From: Enoplolaimus lenunculus
Taxonomy: Eukaryota; Nematoda; Enoplea; Enoplida; Thoracostomopsidae
Direction of reading: 5' to 3'
Length of the DNA: 64,000 bases
Assembly: GCA_030248215.1 (NCBI GenBank)
Contig: JASANG010000463.1
Location: 124,001-188,000 of the forward strand
The translations under genes were made by a program, and so were the position numbers. The notes under the pieces are model-generated. The model had not been told where the DNA came from, searched no databases, and saw only the letters and a list, made by a program, of their open reading frames with translations. This document shows positions 1-13,119 of this stretch, in pieces; within the stretch, counting starts at the first letter, position 1, and every line of letters starts with the position of its first letter.

Positions 1-429
1 CCCTTCGTAGCTCTGGCTTTCGCATTTTTTCAATTCCGGTGCATTCTAGGGAGGATTTGGATGATAGCTCATGCGTGATGCAGTTGCTGTAAAACCAATT
101 ATTTACGCAATATAGCAGTGCGTGATTTACGTTATATCTGGGGCAATCTGGAGACGTTTTGTCCCTATTACAACAGTGTGTAACATTTTGTGTACTCGTT
201 GATCCTCTATCAAATTCTAACGTTTAACTTGTCTGCTATCATGATATTACGTTCACCGTACTGCAATATCATATGACTTTCGAAATATTGTCTGTCAATA
301 TCATGTTATGTTTGAAAATGTTTGCAATGCCGTGTAGAAGTCATATGATACAAAAATTGAAATTTGAATTGTTTGTAGTTATATAATTTGGGGAAAATTT
401 ACGTCAGTAGCACAAACTTAGAATCTTCG

Positions 430-597
430 CCATGTTACTTTAAGCGGCGTACAGGTTTCTGGTGGGTCCATAAAAGAGTAGGTTTAGATTCTAGATTACA
501 TTTTTTTGCTTAGGCTTAGGCTAGGAACACATTTTTGTAACGCTTAGGCTTAGGAATACGCTTAATCTACTGTTACGCCCCTTAAAGTAACATTGGT
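430..597. mobile_element. TIR element with TTAGGC tract, ATGTTACTTT type
   Basis: Inverted ends read CCATGTTACTTTAAG on the left and CTTAAAGTAACATTGG on the right. The interior holds GCTTAGGCTTAGG-type tracts and the motif AATACGCTTAATCTACTGTTACG seen in other copies (21995-22155 inverted, 55968-56483). I see no clean target duplication, so the copy is probably old. Confidence 0.65.
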
Positions 598-598
598 C

Positions 599-821
599 CT
601 TAAAAATATCCATATTCCGTTTCCATTATTTTGATCACTATCGTTATTTTTATTATCCGTTTACACCCTAGTGCGCACAAGTTACACTGACCTGCATAAT
701 ATATACTTAAAAATATCCCTTTTCTGTTTCCAATATTTTGATCAGTATCCGTTTCCGTTATTTTTACTATCCGTTATACCCTAGTGCGCACAGGTTACAC
801 TGACCTGCATAATATGTACTT
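599..821. repeat. 107-bp tandem duplication of element end
   Basis: Two diverged copies with a period of 107 bp. Each starts near TAAAAATATCC, contains the end of the GTTTACACCCT foldback family, and finishes with a CTAGTGCGCAC block followed by TTACACTGACCTGCATAAT. One element end plus its flanking DNA was therefore duplicated as a unit. Confidence 0.75.
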
Positions 822-1258
822 AGTAGAATTTTGGAATATCATATGATATTAGCATAAATATACCCTGGTATCGAGTGAAATATGGCTATTTCTATGCGAT
901 AGTCACTTGAGATCGGTGATTTGTGAGCAAATGTAGTGGCAATCATATTTTGTCCTTATGCCACATCATTTTATGTTGACGTCGAGTCAACATGGACAGA
1001 ACGTGTTCCGGGCTGCCCCAATCATATACCGCGATCCACGCATAATTTATAAATTAGTTCTTTGAAGGCTTATTGAAAATTTGTTTCAAGACTATATTTT
1101 CACTCAGTATATACAGTGCGTATCATACAAAACTTTTTTGACCAATCAAGATGTATAACTGAAAACTAAGACACTGTTCATTTTTAGGAATTTGGAGTTT
1201 TCTAGATTAGGCATATGGTGTAGATTATTACCTATACTGACTTATAGTTTGTGGCAAA

Positions 1259-1898
1259 ATGACGGAAGGTCTTCAAAAGCGATTCCAAGTTGAAGTGGAT
1301 AAAATGAAAGCGACGCAAGCGGAATATTCAAAGCTAGTCAAATCGCGACAGCAATTAGAGTCTCAGTTGACTGAAAACACCTTGGTTAAAGTGAGTTCAA
1401 AAAGCTCAGTGTGTAGGCAGGTGAATAAACTGAAAGTTTTTTGCAAAATTGTTTTTAATCTTAATTTGAAAAAACTACCCGACACAACATTTTGTGATTA
1501 CTCCGCTTTAGAAATAACTTAATGTCAAAACAGGTTGGTGCTAAACGTTTATTTAAATCGGGCAAGTCGGTTGCGTCTTAAGAATAGCTACAGACTAAAC
1601 CCTGCTAATATATGCTTTTATATTTTTTATAACGTTTCGTTCATATCAGGATGAGATGGATCTACTTGAACCCGACGCCGCAGTATACAAATTGTATGGC
1701 CCAGCTCTAGTGAAACAAGATCTTTCTGAAGCAAAGACAACAATTAACCAGCGATTAGAGTTTATCAATGGTGAAATCAAACGCGTAGAAGGAACGTTGG
1801 CTGACTTTGATGGAAAAATGGCTGCACACAGAGAGACGATCTCGAAGATACAACAGCAGGCTCAGCAAGCTCAAGTCAAAGCTGCTATTAAAGCTTGA
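1259..1898 (+). CDS. PFDN6: Prefoldin subunit 6
   Basis: Two exons, 1259-1390 and 1650-1898, joined in phase 0 (donor AAA|GTGAGT, acceptor TATCAG|GAT), give 126 residues; human PFDN6 has 129. The N-terminal coiled coil carries the family stretch RQQLESQLTEN. The second exon holds YKLYGPALVKQDL and NGEIKRVEGTL, matching the beta-hairpin loop and second helix of beta-type prefoldins. The Ala/Gln-rich C-terminus is usual for subunit 6. Prefoldin is a cytosolic hexamer that passes unfolded actin and tubulin to the CCT chaperonin. The ATG at 1259 aligns with the usual family start. An intron-retained reading would add only a short unrelated tail. Identification is secure from residue similarity I recognise; no search was run. 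Confidence 0.96.
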
Positions 1899-2764
1899 GG
1901 AATATAGGTATTATTGATGTGAATACTGCGTTAAATTGAAATGTTTATAGCACTTCATATTTGTGTTTTAGTGTAAGTATATATATTTTGATTTTTCACA
2001 CCATCCTTGAATTATTAGCGGAGAAGGATCAAATAGAGTGGTCAAGGTCAGATGCTATCGATAAGTTTAGCGTGCAGCGGAGGCAGCTCCCACATGCGTA
2101 TAGGTAGCAGGGTACAACCCGAGGTGGGCTTCCGGCTACGGCAGAAAATCGACGTCCGGCTTTGATAGGATGTCTGTCGGAGATTGTGGATTTTCTAAAA
2201 ATAAAGGGTAAAACCTAAAATTTTTGACAACGTATGACACTATTTGAGCCGCCTAATTTCGTTTCAAAGGCTCCGGCAAATTTTGTTGACCGCCGGATTG
2301 TCTATTTTTCACCTTCGATTGCACCCTGGTATGTATTTGTGGTGGCCCTAAGATTTGTATGCATAAATGTGTAGTCTGAAATTAAACAAGTTAGTTTGCA
2401 GAAATCTCAATTATATTTAAGGGTTCCTCAACTTTTTAGACATCGTGTGTAATGCAGTTTGATTATTTTCTTAAGGTATCCTATTAAAGTCCGCAGATGA
2501 CTATCTATACTTTATTTAACTTTCGATGAACCGCAAGGGTTGGCTGTCTTTATATTTACGATGAGAGATTTTAATTAATAATTTGCGTTGAATGTTGCTT
2601 TTAATACAACTTGTATTGACCTTCAGTGTCCATGTTTTCTCCAGTAAAATACACCGCGTATTTTGTTTGTTTGATAAATGATTCTGTTGGGCATGTAGGT
2701 GGATTGAAGTGTTATGTACGAAAAAGATTTAAGATGCGTTTTTGCAGAATGCTGAAGCACTTAC

Positions 2765-3215
2765 CCGCTGTTCCAACTGTCCCAGCTATACCGCTGTCTC
2801 AACAATCCCAACTGTCCCGCTGTCCGAACAATCCCAACTGTCCCACTGTGTCCCAACAGTCGTGCTGTCCTAACTGTCTCAACTGTCCCGCTGTTTCAAC
2901 TGTCCGCTATCTGAGCTGTCCCCCTTACCCAGCTGTGCCGCTGTCCCAATTGTCCCGCAATACCAATTGACTTTCCAAACTGTCCCGCTGTCCGAACTGT
3001 CACGCTGTCCCGTTGTCTCGCTGTCTCAACTGTCCCGCTGCCCGAACTGTACCGCTATCTGAACTGTCCCCCTGACCCAACTGTGCCGGTGTCCCAATTG
3101 TCCCGCAGTGCCAATTGACTTTCCCAACTGTCCCGCAGTTCCAACTGACTGTCCCAACTGCCCTCCTGTCCCGCTGTTCCAACTGTCCCGGTGTCCCAAC
3201 TATCTCCACTGTCCC
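2765..3215. repeat. CTGTCCCAA-type minisatellite
   Basis: About 450 bp built from variants of CAACTGTCCCGCTGTCC, roughly 15-20 bp per unit, with strong strand asymmetry (pyrimidines on the + strand). The units are irregular. Both strands stay open for about 80-110 codons only because the repeat lacks stops; this is not a gene. Confidence 0.85.
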
Positions 3216-3259
3216 AATTATATATCTTTGTTGTGTGTACTTCCGGTACATTGCTGTCT

Positions 3260-3483
3260 CCGGAAAATGGAACAGTCTTTAGGGTAACATTGGCTCAAAT
3301 ACTGGAAAATTTAGATGCATCCGCCATGTTTGTTTAAAATTGCAGAAAGCCAGGTGAATATATGCCCACCTCTATTATGTTGGCAGAAAAATATATCGTC
3401 TGTAAAACATTTATACTTGAATATCCGTTTCCGTTATTTTGATCACTGTCCGTTTTCGTTATTTTACTATCGTTTACACCCTG
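3260..3483. mobile_element. Degenerate copy of GTGTAAACGG foldback family
   Basis: Ends in CGTTTACACCCTG. It shares interior blocks (ATGCATCCGCCAT, TATATGCCCACCTC, ATATCCGTTTCCGTTATTTTG) with the copy at 9472-9823. The left end is lost. Confidence 0.6.
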
Positions 3484-3993
3484 CTGATAGCGTTGGTGTT
3501 TGAACAAATAAATTAAAACGAACCGTTTTCATAAAATTATAGTTATCAATGGTTGTTAGCAGGGTACTACCGGAAGTGAGGCCGAATGTGAATCATATTG
3601 GGTTTGTTGAAACAATGTTTAATTTGTTGATTTTTGCAAATATTTGTATAGTGTTGGCAAAAAATTCGGCTTTAGATTTCTTTTTAAGAAATGTTGAATT
3701 AAAAGTTAAAGGCAAACGCGCCGGAAGATACCGTTTTTGTAAAAAATATGAAAAATATTTAATTAAATATCATCATCATCTGTTCGGCATCGGGAAAATT
3801 TGAAAATAAGAATCGGCATTGGCAAAAATAATTTTGGTATCGTCACGTCCTAAATACATTAGCAAATACGAACTTTATATACAGACTGAAATTTCTCAAT
3901 GTTGCTGTCTGGTGACAAGATGGTAGATTATTTTTGAAGTAATACTGGCCGAATTGCTTTAGAATATGTAATATATTTGGAATAAAGGTTATT

Positions 3994-6900
3994 ATGGTGA
4001 AGATCTTCGACGCGTCATCATCCGACAGCAGTGATGATAGTGATTCCGAGCCTGAGCTTACGTGTTCTGCGGAATGTCAAAAAGCGCTGTTCAGTGGTCC
4101 ACATGAAGCGTGTTCATTTGTTGATTTCGTTTTAGATTCAATTCCTAGTGGTTCGTGCGCAACATCATCACAATTTCTGTTATCAAATCTTGAACGCTTG
4201 CGATTAAACAATGAATCTCGCGATGGTCGACAAATAACATCACCTGTGCGAAGATCAGAACGAGTACGAAACAGAAGCGGTAGCCAGCGAGGAGAGGGAA
4301 GTGAGTCCTGCCTGTCAAACACAAAGTATGTAGACGACTGCGCACTACCAGGTGAAAGAAACGAGCAGAATGCTACACAATCGGAGGCAAGCACAGAACG
4401 TGTGGAAGCGGTTCCGTTTTTTATTGTGGACACGGTTCCTAGTGAGCGTTTGTTGTCATCTATTGCAGATGAAACACGTGGATCAGATGCTAAAGAAGGT
4501 ATGCATTTATTATTTTTCTTACGCTTTTCGTCTGTTTTATCGCAGGTGCGCTTAACTATTTCTAGTAGTAACATATTCGATAAGTTAAAAGGAACATGGA
4601 CCATACAAAGCTTACTTCTAGTCAAAGCTCCCGATTTGGTATTGACCTCCAGGTTTCTATGCCTTGTACGCATTGAATTGGGGATGATGTATAAAACCCT
4701 GCAGGATGGTTAATAAAAGTTTATTAATTGAATAGCAAACAGGTTGTTTGTCTTCAAAATGTTCTTAGCTAGGATTTTTGAACGAACGCATGAATACACA
4801 CTGAAATAATGTTTACAAGCTAAGTAACCTTACACATTGTGCTAGTTGATAAGGGTGCGATCGGATGTTAATTTACCGGATACCGAAACCGGGTACGGAT
4901 ATTGAATTTGTTATCTGAACAGGAACCGGATACCGAGTATTGTATAACGTTGAAATTTTACCGTACTGAAGGTTTTCGTCGGTTATAAAGTTCATGATTG
5001 CTGCTGATAAACTGAAATTATTTAATGCAGAAATGCGTTTAACTCTCGCTCGCATACGTACGTTGAAAACGTATCAAAACTTAACCGCTTATCTAGCCCA
5101 TAAAGGTATCCGCTACAGAATGTTAAGTATGTCCAATTGTCAAAAGCAGTTCTATGGTATTCGGGACCACAACCATTAGTTTACTGCAGAAAACGTGCTG
5201 TCAATGACACGTTTTCTTTGGGACAATATATAATTATGCGGCAATATCACTAATACACGATTTTGGTACAAATTTCCTGTACACTTAACGACGGATTGCG
5301 AGTTCGTGATAGGACATTGTGAACAATTGCACGCAAACCTTAAACATTTGTCGCGTCATTCAGAAATGGCCACGTGTCCTACACAGGGAACCTCTAGATT
5401 AATGCGTTTGGTAGTTCGCTTGTTTGAATACCTCTCACAAAGTGACGATAGGTGGTACACACATTTGAAACTACGGTTCTAGATGCTAAGGATGTGGTGT
5501 TTTTGTTTTGTAGGTGGTGGTCAAGAAGTTTTCGAAATCAAAACGGATGACGGAATTTACGAGCGTCAAGTAAAGAAGCAAATGCAGCGCTCTAAAAGGT
5601 GTGTTATCGATATCTTTGTTTTATTCCATATATAGTAAAAACATAACTTGTTGTGCTACCATAATGCTGCTAACCTTAGGAGTAAATAATTTTATGTAAA
5701 AGTATCAAATTTTGAATCTACCTACCCACAACTTGTTCTACTAGTTTAGGGCTTAGGTTATAGAGTTTTATTTAGAACATAGCCTCTAACTGTTGAGCGA
5801 ATGTGGTTTTGAGGGGCGTACCGTTCCGCGAAATTTCAATACAATTTGCTTAAACTTTGGACTATTTTTATTTAGGCTTAGGCTAAGCTCCGGCCTAGAC
5901 TTATTTACAGGTTTATGATGGTTATATAACATAGGCTGGCGATGTTATGGCCCTTAAACTGTTGCGTACTTACTCGTACCCCGTCAATTAGTATGCTGCT
6001 GGTGGACATCGTAAAAAGATTTGGTAGAAATCTCAACAAAAAACGTGGAAAAATTTCATGTGCCGTTTTCTTTTTCTTAACACCTGTGGAATTTTTCCGA
6101 TATTAATCATTCTCTAGTCATTTAACATATTGTGTAACAATTTTGAATCAGTGAATAACTTCTTGTGAGTGTATAAAATTATTTATCGGTTAATATTTAG
6201 CATTTATTTAATCATTTTCAGGAACGTGGACAAGTCGACTTGCCAGCTATCATCAGCCCTAGACCCAGAGATGCTCATTGAGGACTTTGTTTACTTTGAC
6301 TTAAATCCTTTTGGAATTCAAGGCAAACCAAAGGGTTCAAAACATAAGCATGAACCAGTTACTAGTACTACTGCTGTCGGCGCAGACCCTAAATCCAGAA
6401 TGATTGAATTCAAAACTGGAATATTGAATGAGGTGAGATGAATAAGAAGTGTTGACATAATTCAAGATTTATTACTTCTAATTTTATTTTTCGGATAGAT
6501 GTACCATTAGGGTTTAGCTGTCAGCAGAGATATCACATCTGGTTAGTTATAGTTAGGTATGCTTCAATTACAGAACGTGCACACTATTTCGAGCTTGGGG
6601 ACTGTGCACGAGTAGTTATCTGTTTGTGATTTCATGTAGTTAAGGGCTATGCTCTGTTTTGGTGTAAAGAAACTTTGTATTTCAATCATACATAGGGTAA
6701 ACTCTTTTATTACCTATGGAGAATCAAACGCAATTGTTATAGTTGAGGAATAAGCTGTTTGACGAACGTCGATAATATTTGACACATTTCTTCGCATCTA
6801 TTCATTGAAACTGTACTCTCTAGATTCCTTCATATTAATGCAATATTAAGTTGTTGTCCACTGGTAGTCTATTGACACAGTGTTTCAGCCTTCCTTTGTT

Positions 6901-8365
6901 TCAGTTTGTCCCTGTCTCCTAGTGTCCCAGTCTAAAAGTTCGAAGGCCTCAATAATTAACTCTGTGTTACATGTGCATAACTGTTTTAAGGTTATGAAGA
7001 AAAGTGTCATTACCGACGATTTCGAACAAAAAGATGTTGTTCCTCCGGTAAAAGTGGGACAACGTACAGCAAAACGCATTCGAAAGGTGAGTGGTTGACA
7101 GGGGCGTGATGATGGAAAAATATTTTAAATACACTTAATTAAATATTTTATCAAATAGTCTTTTTGTAGGCCGAAAGAGGAAAAACAAAAGGCACTGACT
7201 GGTTCAATCTCAAAGCTGCTGAAATGACCGACGAAAAGAAAGCTGATCTTGAGGTTCTGCAAATGCGGGATATTTTGGATCCGAAACGGCATTATAAAGC
7301 AAATCCAAGCGACCAAAAGGCGCCTCCGAAGTACTTTGAGGTAGATTAGAAATTACCTTTGAAAGGCGTTATCGTGGCTTCAATATTTCAGACGTTCTGA
7401 AGGGACATGTTTTAGTTGACTACGCTGAACGAGATTAAAAGTGTAATTGTATTTCGGAACTGTTATCGTATATTCATACGCTGCTATTACGAGATTACAG
7501 ATTTTGTACCAATATAATGTTTATCGTGAATCCTTAGTTTTATAAGTTGCGCGTTCATTTTAGGGGAAATTATGCTTTTCTAAACTTGTATTTTTGTATT
7601 GGCAATATTCATTTTTTATTTTAAGGTAGGAACTGTTATTGAGGATGCTAGTGATTTTTATCACGCTCGAATTCCGAAAAAGCAACGTAAGCAAACTTTG
7701 GTGGATGAATTGTTAGCCGATGCTGAAAGCCAAAGGTATATGAAACTATGCGAATTATGTCCCGTAACTTCTTTTATTTTATTTTAATAATTATATGTTT
7801 CATAGTGCCGTTAGAATTTTAGTGAAGGCGTTGAATTTTAACCGCCATAACTTTTTTTAAATCAAAATAGTGTGCCAGTATTTCCGATTTCAGTTTCGTT
7901 GATGGCCCCGAAAATTTAGCCAGCAACTGCCGGTAACTATTTCTGGCACAGGTATTTTTCACCGCCTGTTATGCACGCACTGCTTCTTCACACCAAAATA
8001 CTAACATTGCAAATTGTGCCAGCGTGTTAGAAATATTGCTGGCATGATATGTAAACAAACTATCATTGCATACCTAACCTTTAACTCATTAAATGTTGAT
8101 AGTTGGTAGTGTAATTATAAGCTTCTTTCAATTAAATTGTTAATACAAATTGAATTGTTAATACAGGTATCACAAGCGGCAGTACAATAAGATAATGATT
8201 GAACGTTCTCGTGAGCGGAAAGGAACGTTTCGGCACAAATCAGCAGCAAATCAGGGTGGAGTTTTAAAAAGAAAATCGAACAAATGGCAGCGAAATGCAG
8301 TACTTCGTGGGGGCCAGGCATCCAATGTTGGGTCTGCAAAGAAACGCCGCAAAACTGGAATATAG
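3994..8365 (+). CDS. DNTTIP2: Fcf2-domain nucleolar protein, DNTTIP2 type
   Basis: Seven exons, all in consistent phase: 3994-4498, 5514-5598, 6222-6432, 6991-7086, 7170-7340, 7626-7735, 8167-8365, giving 458 residues. Residues 7-21 are a Ser/Asp run (SSSDSSDDSDSEPE). The middle is low-complexity and poorly conserved. The Fcf2 domain runs from about residue 306 to 405: GTDWFNLKA, MRDILDPKRHYK, PKYFEVGTV, DFYHARIPKKQRKQTLVDEL and the RRYHKRQYNKIM-like block across the last splice. The tail is Lys/Arg-rich. In yeast, Fcf2 acts in early 18S pre-rRNA processing in the nucleolus; the human protein also binds terminal transferase. The human protein is longer (about 756 residues), so the disordered N-terminus is shortened here. 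The ATG at 3994 is the first in frame. A 198-codon frame on the other strand of exon 1 is a shadow. Confidence 0.94.
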
Positions 8366-9087
8366 CATTTACGAGGTTCAAGTTATATGTAACTGAACTG
8401 AAAGGTGGCTGTTTGAGCGCCACGGCGAGTTGTGCTATCCTGAGTGCTTCGTAATATATAAATTGTGACTTGTATAGCTCGTAGTGAGCTTGAAACCCAA
8501 TATCAAAATGTATAACATCTATGCTGCGCTATAGCTTCCAATGAAAACAAACGTTAAAAGCAGAACTAATTTGTAACGTGAACCACGCTTTATTACTATG
8601 TGGAACCGATGTATTGGTATCTTTAAAATCATGGTATCGGCGACATATTTTCAGACGAATTGAGTTGAAAAATATATTGCGCAACATTAAGGAAATATAG
8701 TCGTACTATTGGGCTGTGGTGCGAGACATTGTGCACAACAAGCTGAATTTTAGTACGTATCAGTAGTGCCGATCATTAAAAATTGCTGGACATGGTTAAC
8801 TTGTTATCGCTTTAGTGTTTTCGAAGCGTTTTTAGCGTGCTACGCACGAACGCTTAACCGAAATTTGGGTTAATTTTCAAAGGCTTCAGAAACACGCAGG
8901 TTTGCTAATATGGGGACATGCAAGTATAAATAACCAAATTTACAGTCGATGGAAAGCTGTAACGAAACCGGTTTACGTTGCTGATTTCAAAAAATGCTAG
9001 ACATGCACGAGAGTAACATTTGTATTAATAGTCTCTGGCAATTTTTATTTCCAATTTACAGGTTCTGCGGTATGGTGTACAACTGAA

Positions 9088-9410
9088 CAGGGTGTAAACG
9101 GATAGTAAAAACGGAAAAGCAAACAGATAGTGTTGAAAATAACGGCAACGGAAAACGGGTATTGCAGTATTAAAGTTTCAAACATGTTTTATTTTTCTGC
9201 TAACACAATTGAGGCGTGCATATATTTACCGGTTTCCCAAAAATTTGAAAAAAAAAAACATTTTTATTTGGTTTCAAACAACTGCAGCATATCAGCAACG
9301 AAAAATTGCGAAATATTTGTGATTTATAACTAATTTTGAACATTAACAGAATTTCCGTAATTTCAAATGGACACCTATTTTCACCGGAAACGGAGACTGA
9401 TTTCCAGTTA
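9088..9410. mobile_element. CAGGGTGTAAACGG foldback element, forward
   Basis: Starts CAGGGTGTAAACGGATAGTA and ends in degenerate CCAGTTACAACCTG. The interior is shared with 10195-10493 and 41741-42133: ACACAATTGAGGCGTGCATA and AACTGCAGCATAT. No coding capacity. It pairs head to head with the inverted copy at 9472-9823. Confidence 0.75.
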
Positions 9411-9471
9411 CAACCTGCAACTGAAGTATCGGTATATCGGTGCTTTATCGGTTCTACGCTATGGCATCTTA

Positions 9472-9823
9472 CAGCGTGTAACAGGATATCTGCTTCCGGT
9501 AAAATTCGGTGTCTGTTTTTGTTATACAAATAACGGAAATTGTGTTATTTTTATGTTTAATAGTTATAAATAAACGTATATGTCCCAATTATTCGGTACT
9601 ATGCTACAATTGTTTGAAGTGGAAAAAATGGACAATAATTTTGATGCATCCGTCATTTTTTCATTAATATTTTTGAACAACCGATGAATGTATATGCACG
9701 CCTCAATTGTGTTGACAGAAAATAAAACATTTTGGAACCTCATATACTTCTATATCCGTTTTTCGTTTCCGTTATCTTGATCACTATTCGTTTACGTTAT
9801 TTTTACTTTCCGTTTACACCCTG
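9472..9823. mobile_element. CAGGGTGTAAACGG foldback element, inverted
   Basis: Reverse orientation relative to 9088-9410. It ends CCGTTTACACCCTG and contains the reversed interior blocks GCACGCCTCAATTGTG and GATGCATCCGTCAT. Confidence 0.7.
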
Positions 9824-10194
9824 AAGCTTGGTTTTCACGCGATTAACTATCGCGTTTACGTTGACCATTGTTTTGTTTGTTGAAAAGTAAATTTGATTAC
9901 ACCGTGTTATCTTGAGCGTATAAGCTAATGACTTTTACCCTGGCTGTTAAATTGTTGAAATTAAAAACTAAGTTATGGTTTAGTCACGTTAAAATGCACA
10001 CACCTCTGTAAAAGTTTTTCACCCACCCAGTCCGGGACAATGTACTCACAAACCAATACCTAAGTCATACTTTGTCCTATTCATATTGTATACTTAGCTA
10101 GTGCGCTTTATCGCTGGTCTATAAAAGTGTATGGTCAAATCGGTTTTTGGGAGGTAAGGACATGAAATTGCTTCCAGCAGCTATAAAACTGTAA

Positions 10195-10493
10195 CAGCGT
10201 GTAAACGGATTAATGATCAAATAACGGAAAACGGAAATATTTTTTTCGCGAACACAATTGAGGCATGCAGATATTCACTTGGTGTTCAAAAATTTTATAG
10301 AAAATAGCGGATGCACCAAAATTTTCAACATTTTGGGTCAATTCTTTATTATTTCATATAGAAAAATTGCAGCATATATGTAATGAATACTGTAAGATAT
10401 ACAGGTGATTTATAACTAATTTTAAACATAATTATAGCTGAATTTACTGTATTTTAATACCGAAAACGGAAACCGATATCCGGTTATACCCTG
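10195..10493. mobile_element. CAGCGTGTAAACGG foldback element
   Basis: The left end CAGCGTGTAAACGG and right end ATATCCGGTTATACCCTGG are imperfect inverted repeats. The interior carries ACACAATTGAGGCATGCA as in the other copies. Confidence 0.75.
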
Positions 10494-10736
10494 GACTGTA
10501 ACAATGTCTGATTACGGCTTGTTCGGCGCAAAGTAAAGACTTAATATGTTTGTTTGCAAAGCGGTGCCAGCATTCTGTATAGTAGAAGGCATTACAGTGT
10601 GTATTCACAAAGGTAAGCATGCTTACAAGTTACAACCCTCTTTAATCTGACCAGCAGACAATGTATAAAACTTTACGATCTCGTTTGTGCACTCAGTTGC
10701 CGGAGAAATATGTACATGCACTTTTAGCATGAGGTC

Positions 10737-10918
10737 GGCCCATGCTAGGTACATTTAGGGCCGTCATGTATGTTTGTACGATTGCAATAGAGTATATAAT
10801 TACATTTTAATCTATTTTAGTTTAGGCTTAGGCTTTTAAATTAGCAGTTACTTGTACGCTTAAGATTACGATTATATCTAGAGTTGCGGCCCTGAAAATA
10901 ACATGCGCAAAAAGTATA
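10737..10918. mobile_element. Degenerate telomere-like TIR element
   Basis: Left part GGCCCATGCTAGGTACATTTAG and right part GCGGCCCTGAAAATAACATG are recognisable but diverged ends. The interior has TTTAGGCTTAGGC and GTACGCTTAAGATTACG. Confidence 0.5.
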
Positions 10919-11156
10919 CTTTTTGAAACGTCTTTGAGTTTGTCTATGGTTTTGTGTAATTCTATATTAGTTTCCGATAAAAATCGATGACCGTTTCTGT
11001 TATAGAAATGGCGGAAATTCCGTTATTTTTATGCTCATGGCTGCAAGTAACGTTTCAAACTTTAAGCTATATTTGTCTAGTGTCAATAGCTTGAGCGATA
11101 ATGTAAAGGTTATACTTAGGAATGTACTTTGAAAACTTAAGTATGCTTTAAAGTTT

Positions 11157-11350
11157 TCAACTCAACTTTATTTGGTCCTGGAGTCATTTATGCACTACAA
11201 TTAGGAATGATTGACATTTATGGACTCTAATTAGGGTTTAGGGACTCAATCCGCTTACGACCTCTTATTAGGGATACAGACTCCTATTGATTGTAACTAA
11301 AAATGGGTACCCCCTCTTATTACCCCCCACCCATATTCGGGTCACTACAC
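11157..11350. mobile_element. Partial Tc1/mariner-like element (GTGACCCGAATA family)
   Basis: A reversed fragment matching the left part of 12682-13119, with shared blocks GACTCTAATTAGGGTTTAGG, CTTATTACCCCCC and ATTCGGGTCACTAC. The other end is missing. Confidence 0.7.
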
Positions 11351-12681
11351 TACTATATCCGTTTACAGCCTGCTGTATCGTGCAACATAAAACGTGGATT
11401 GGCAAAATCACAATATTGCAGTTGTAACCTTATTTTACCGATGTCATAGGTTCCTAATATTATTTTTCTAGTCATTTCGCGTAATTCAATAGCGTTGCTT
11501 TATAAATGTAAAATTCGAACAAACTCATCTGGCTACATTATAATACAGGCTTTACCCTTACCTGTCATGAAAGTATGATGTATAAACAACGATGACACCA
11601 AATTTGGTTAAATGTTTTGCAGTTTTTTTTTGCTCTAACGAAAGTAAAACTATAGTTCATTAATAAGATACATTGCCAGAAATTACACTAACTTCGGCAC
11701 AGTTTTATTGAACTTGTTCCTAAGTCGCTGTATCCCCTGGAAACAGTTGTCCTGAAAGGAACTTTTTGTAAATATTGTATGTAATTTTTGCAAAATCGTA
11801 AATGCAATTGAAAAGTTAAAAAATTGTACAATTTGTCATAAACTGTAATGAAAATCGACGACGACACACTTTCTTTGTTACATTTCATTGTATAAATGTC
11901 TAAGATTTTAGTGCATTTTAATATTTCTACAATTCTAACGGAGTATCCGTACTATATTTTTGTTCATTTAATAGATTTGACGCGTCATTGAATGTATCCG
12001 ATTTATTTGAAGACATGGCGTTACGTTTTCCAACGTGTTTCAGCAAAGTACAACCGGAGGTCGCTTTCCGTCTGTTGTTGTGGTATAAAATTTAATTCCG
12101 CTGGCAGCTCCGGTAGAATATATGCCTACTAGAACTTCGGCTCCAGTAGAAAATCGAAATCCGGCTGCCGTTCTGGTAGTATATTTGCGCGAGGTTACGG
12201 TAATTTCAGTAACGAACCTTTTCGAATGATTTATAGCAGTTGCGTCGTTCGTGGTATTGTTCTATTTTTGTTGCAATCTTAGAAACTTTGATTTCTAAAA
12301 TTCTGCAAAAACAAGAGAAAGCAGGTTTTTGGCAACGCTTTTCAGATACTGGTAAAATTAGCAAATTTAATATCATTTAACGAGCTAGCTTTGCTCTACC
12401 TTCGGTCAGAGGTGGATCCAAAATGTTTTGATGGTGGTTATTGCGGGCATTCAAATGTTACGAAACTCAAAAATTGTAAAGTAGGAGGAACCTTATCATT
12501 TTATCAGTAAAAAATTTTCTTAGGAAAAATTGTACGGTTTTATTACAAAAAATTTCTAAGAGTAAAATGGTGCAATAACCGAAAATTCATATCAAAGCTA
12601 GATTACTCCCGTTCCTTTAAGTTGCGATTCAAAAAGTAATGCTTGTGTGTAATTAAAATTATTTAAAATTTTTACTACGTA

Positions 12682-13119
12682 CTGTAGTGACCCGAATAAG
12701 AGGTGGTAAAAGAAGGGGTATCCCCATTTTGATTCCCAATCAGTAGGAGTCTGTATACCTAATAACAGTCCTTAAGCGGATAGAGTCCCTAAACCCTAAT
12801 TAGAACCCATAATTGTCAATTATCAGTAATTCTAGCGCATAAATAACTCCAGGACCAAATAATTTGAGTTCGACACGTTAAAGCGTACTTAAATTTTGAA
12901 AGCACATTCCTAAGTATAACCTTGTATTATCGCTCAAGCTACTGACACAAGACAAATAAACGTTTAATTCAACGGATAAAGTTGGATGTTAGGTCTAACT
13001 AACAAAAGGCGGCGGAGGGCAAGCTAAAAATAAATAACAGTCCGTAACCGAATAACAGGGGATACCCTCTGGAAAGGCCAAAAAATATCAGCCGTCCCCT
13101 CAAATTCGGGTCACTACAG
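12682..13119. mobile_element. Tc1/mariner-like non-autonomous element (GTGACCCGAATA family)
   Basis: Termini CTGTAGTGACCCGAATAAG and AATTCGGGTCACTACAG are inverted repeats, flanked on both sides by TA (12680-12681 and 13120-13121). Length 438 bp with no coding capacity. It is the most complete copy of a family also at 11157, 26475, 30640, 33860, 37830 and 63917. The TA duplication suggests Tc1/mariner-type mobilisation, which is inferred. Confidence 0.8.

Larger units (their letters stand above)
1..1258. other. Upstream non-coding region with repeats
   Basis: No coding exon is recognisable before the prefoldin start. Positions 430-597 are a telomere-like TIR element and 599-821 a tandem pair of element ends, both listed separately. 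The remainder is AT-rich single-copy-looking sequence with no clear promoter motif. Confidence 0.5.
1899..3993. other. Intergenic region between PFDN6 and DNTTIP2-like gene
   Basis: Contains the CTGTCCC minisatellite (2765-3215) and a degenerate GTTTACACCCTG-family copy (3260-3483). The small open frames here are the minisatellite read through and show no protein-like composition. I see no other feature. Confidence 0.6.

Noticed and set aside
2626-3251. Open frames of 114 (plus) and 83 (minus) codons
   Set aside because: Both translate the CTGTCCC minisatellite and have repeat composition.
4077-4673. 198-codon open frame on the minus strand over DNTTIP2 exon 1
   Set aside because: Shadow of a coding exon; the plus-strand frame splices in phase into a clear Fcf2 domain, and the minus frame runs past the exon end into the intron.
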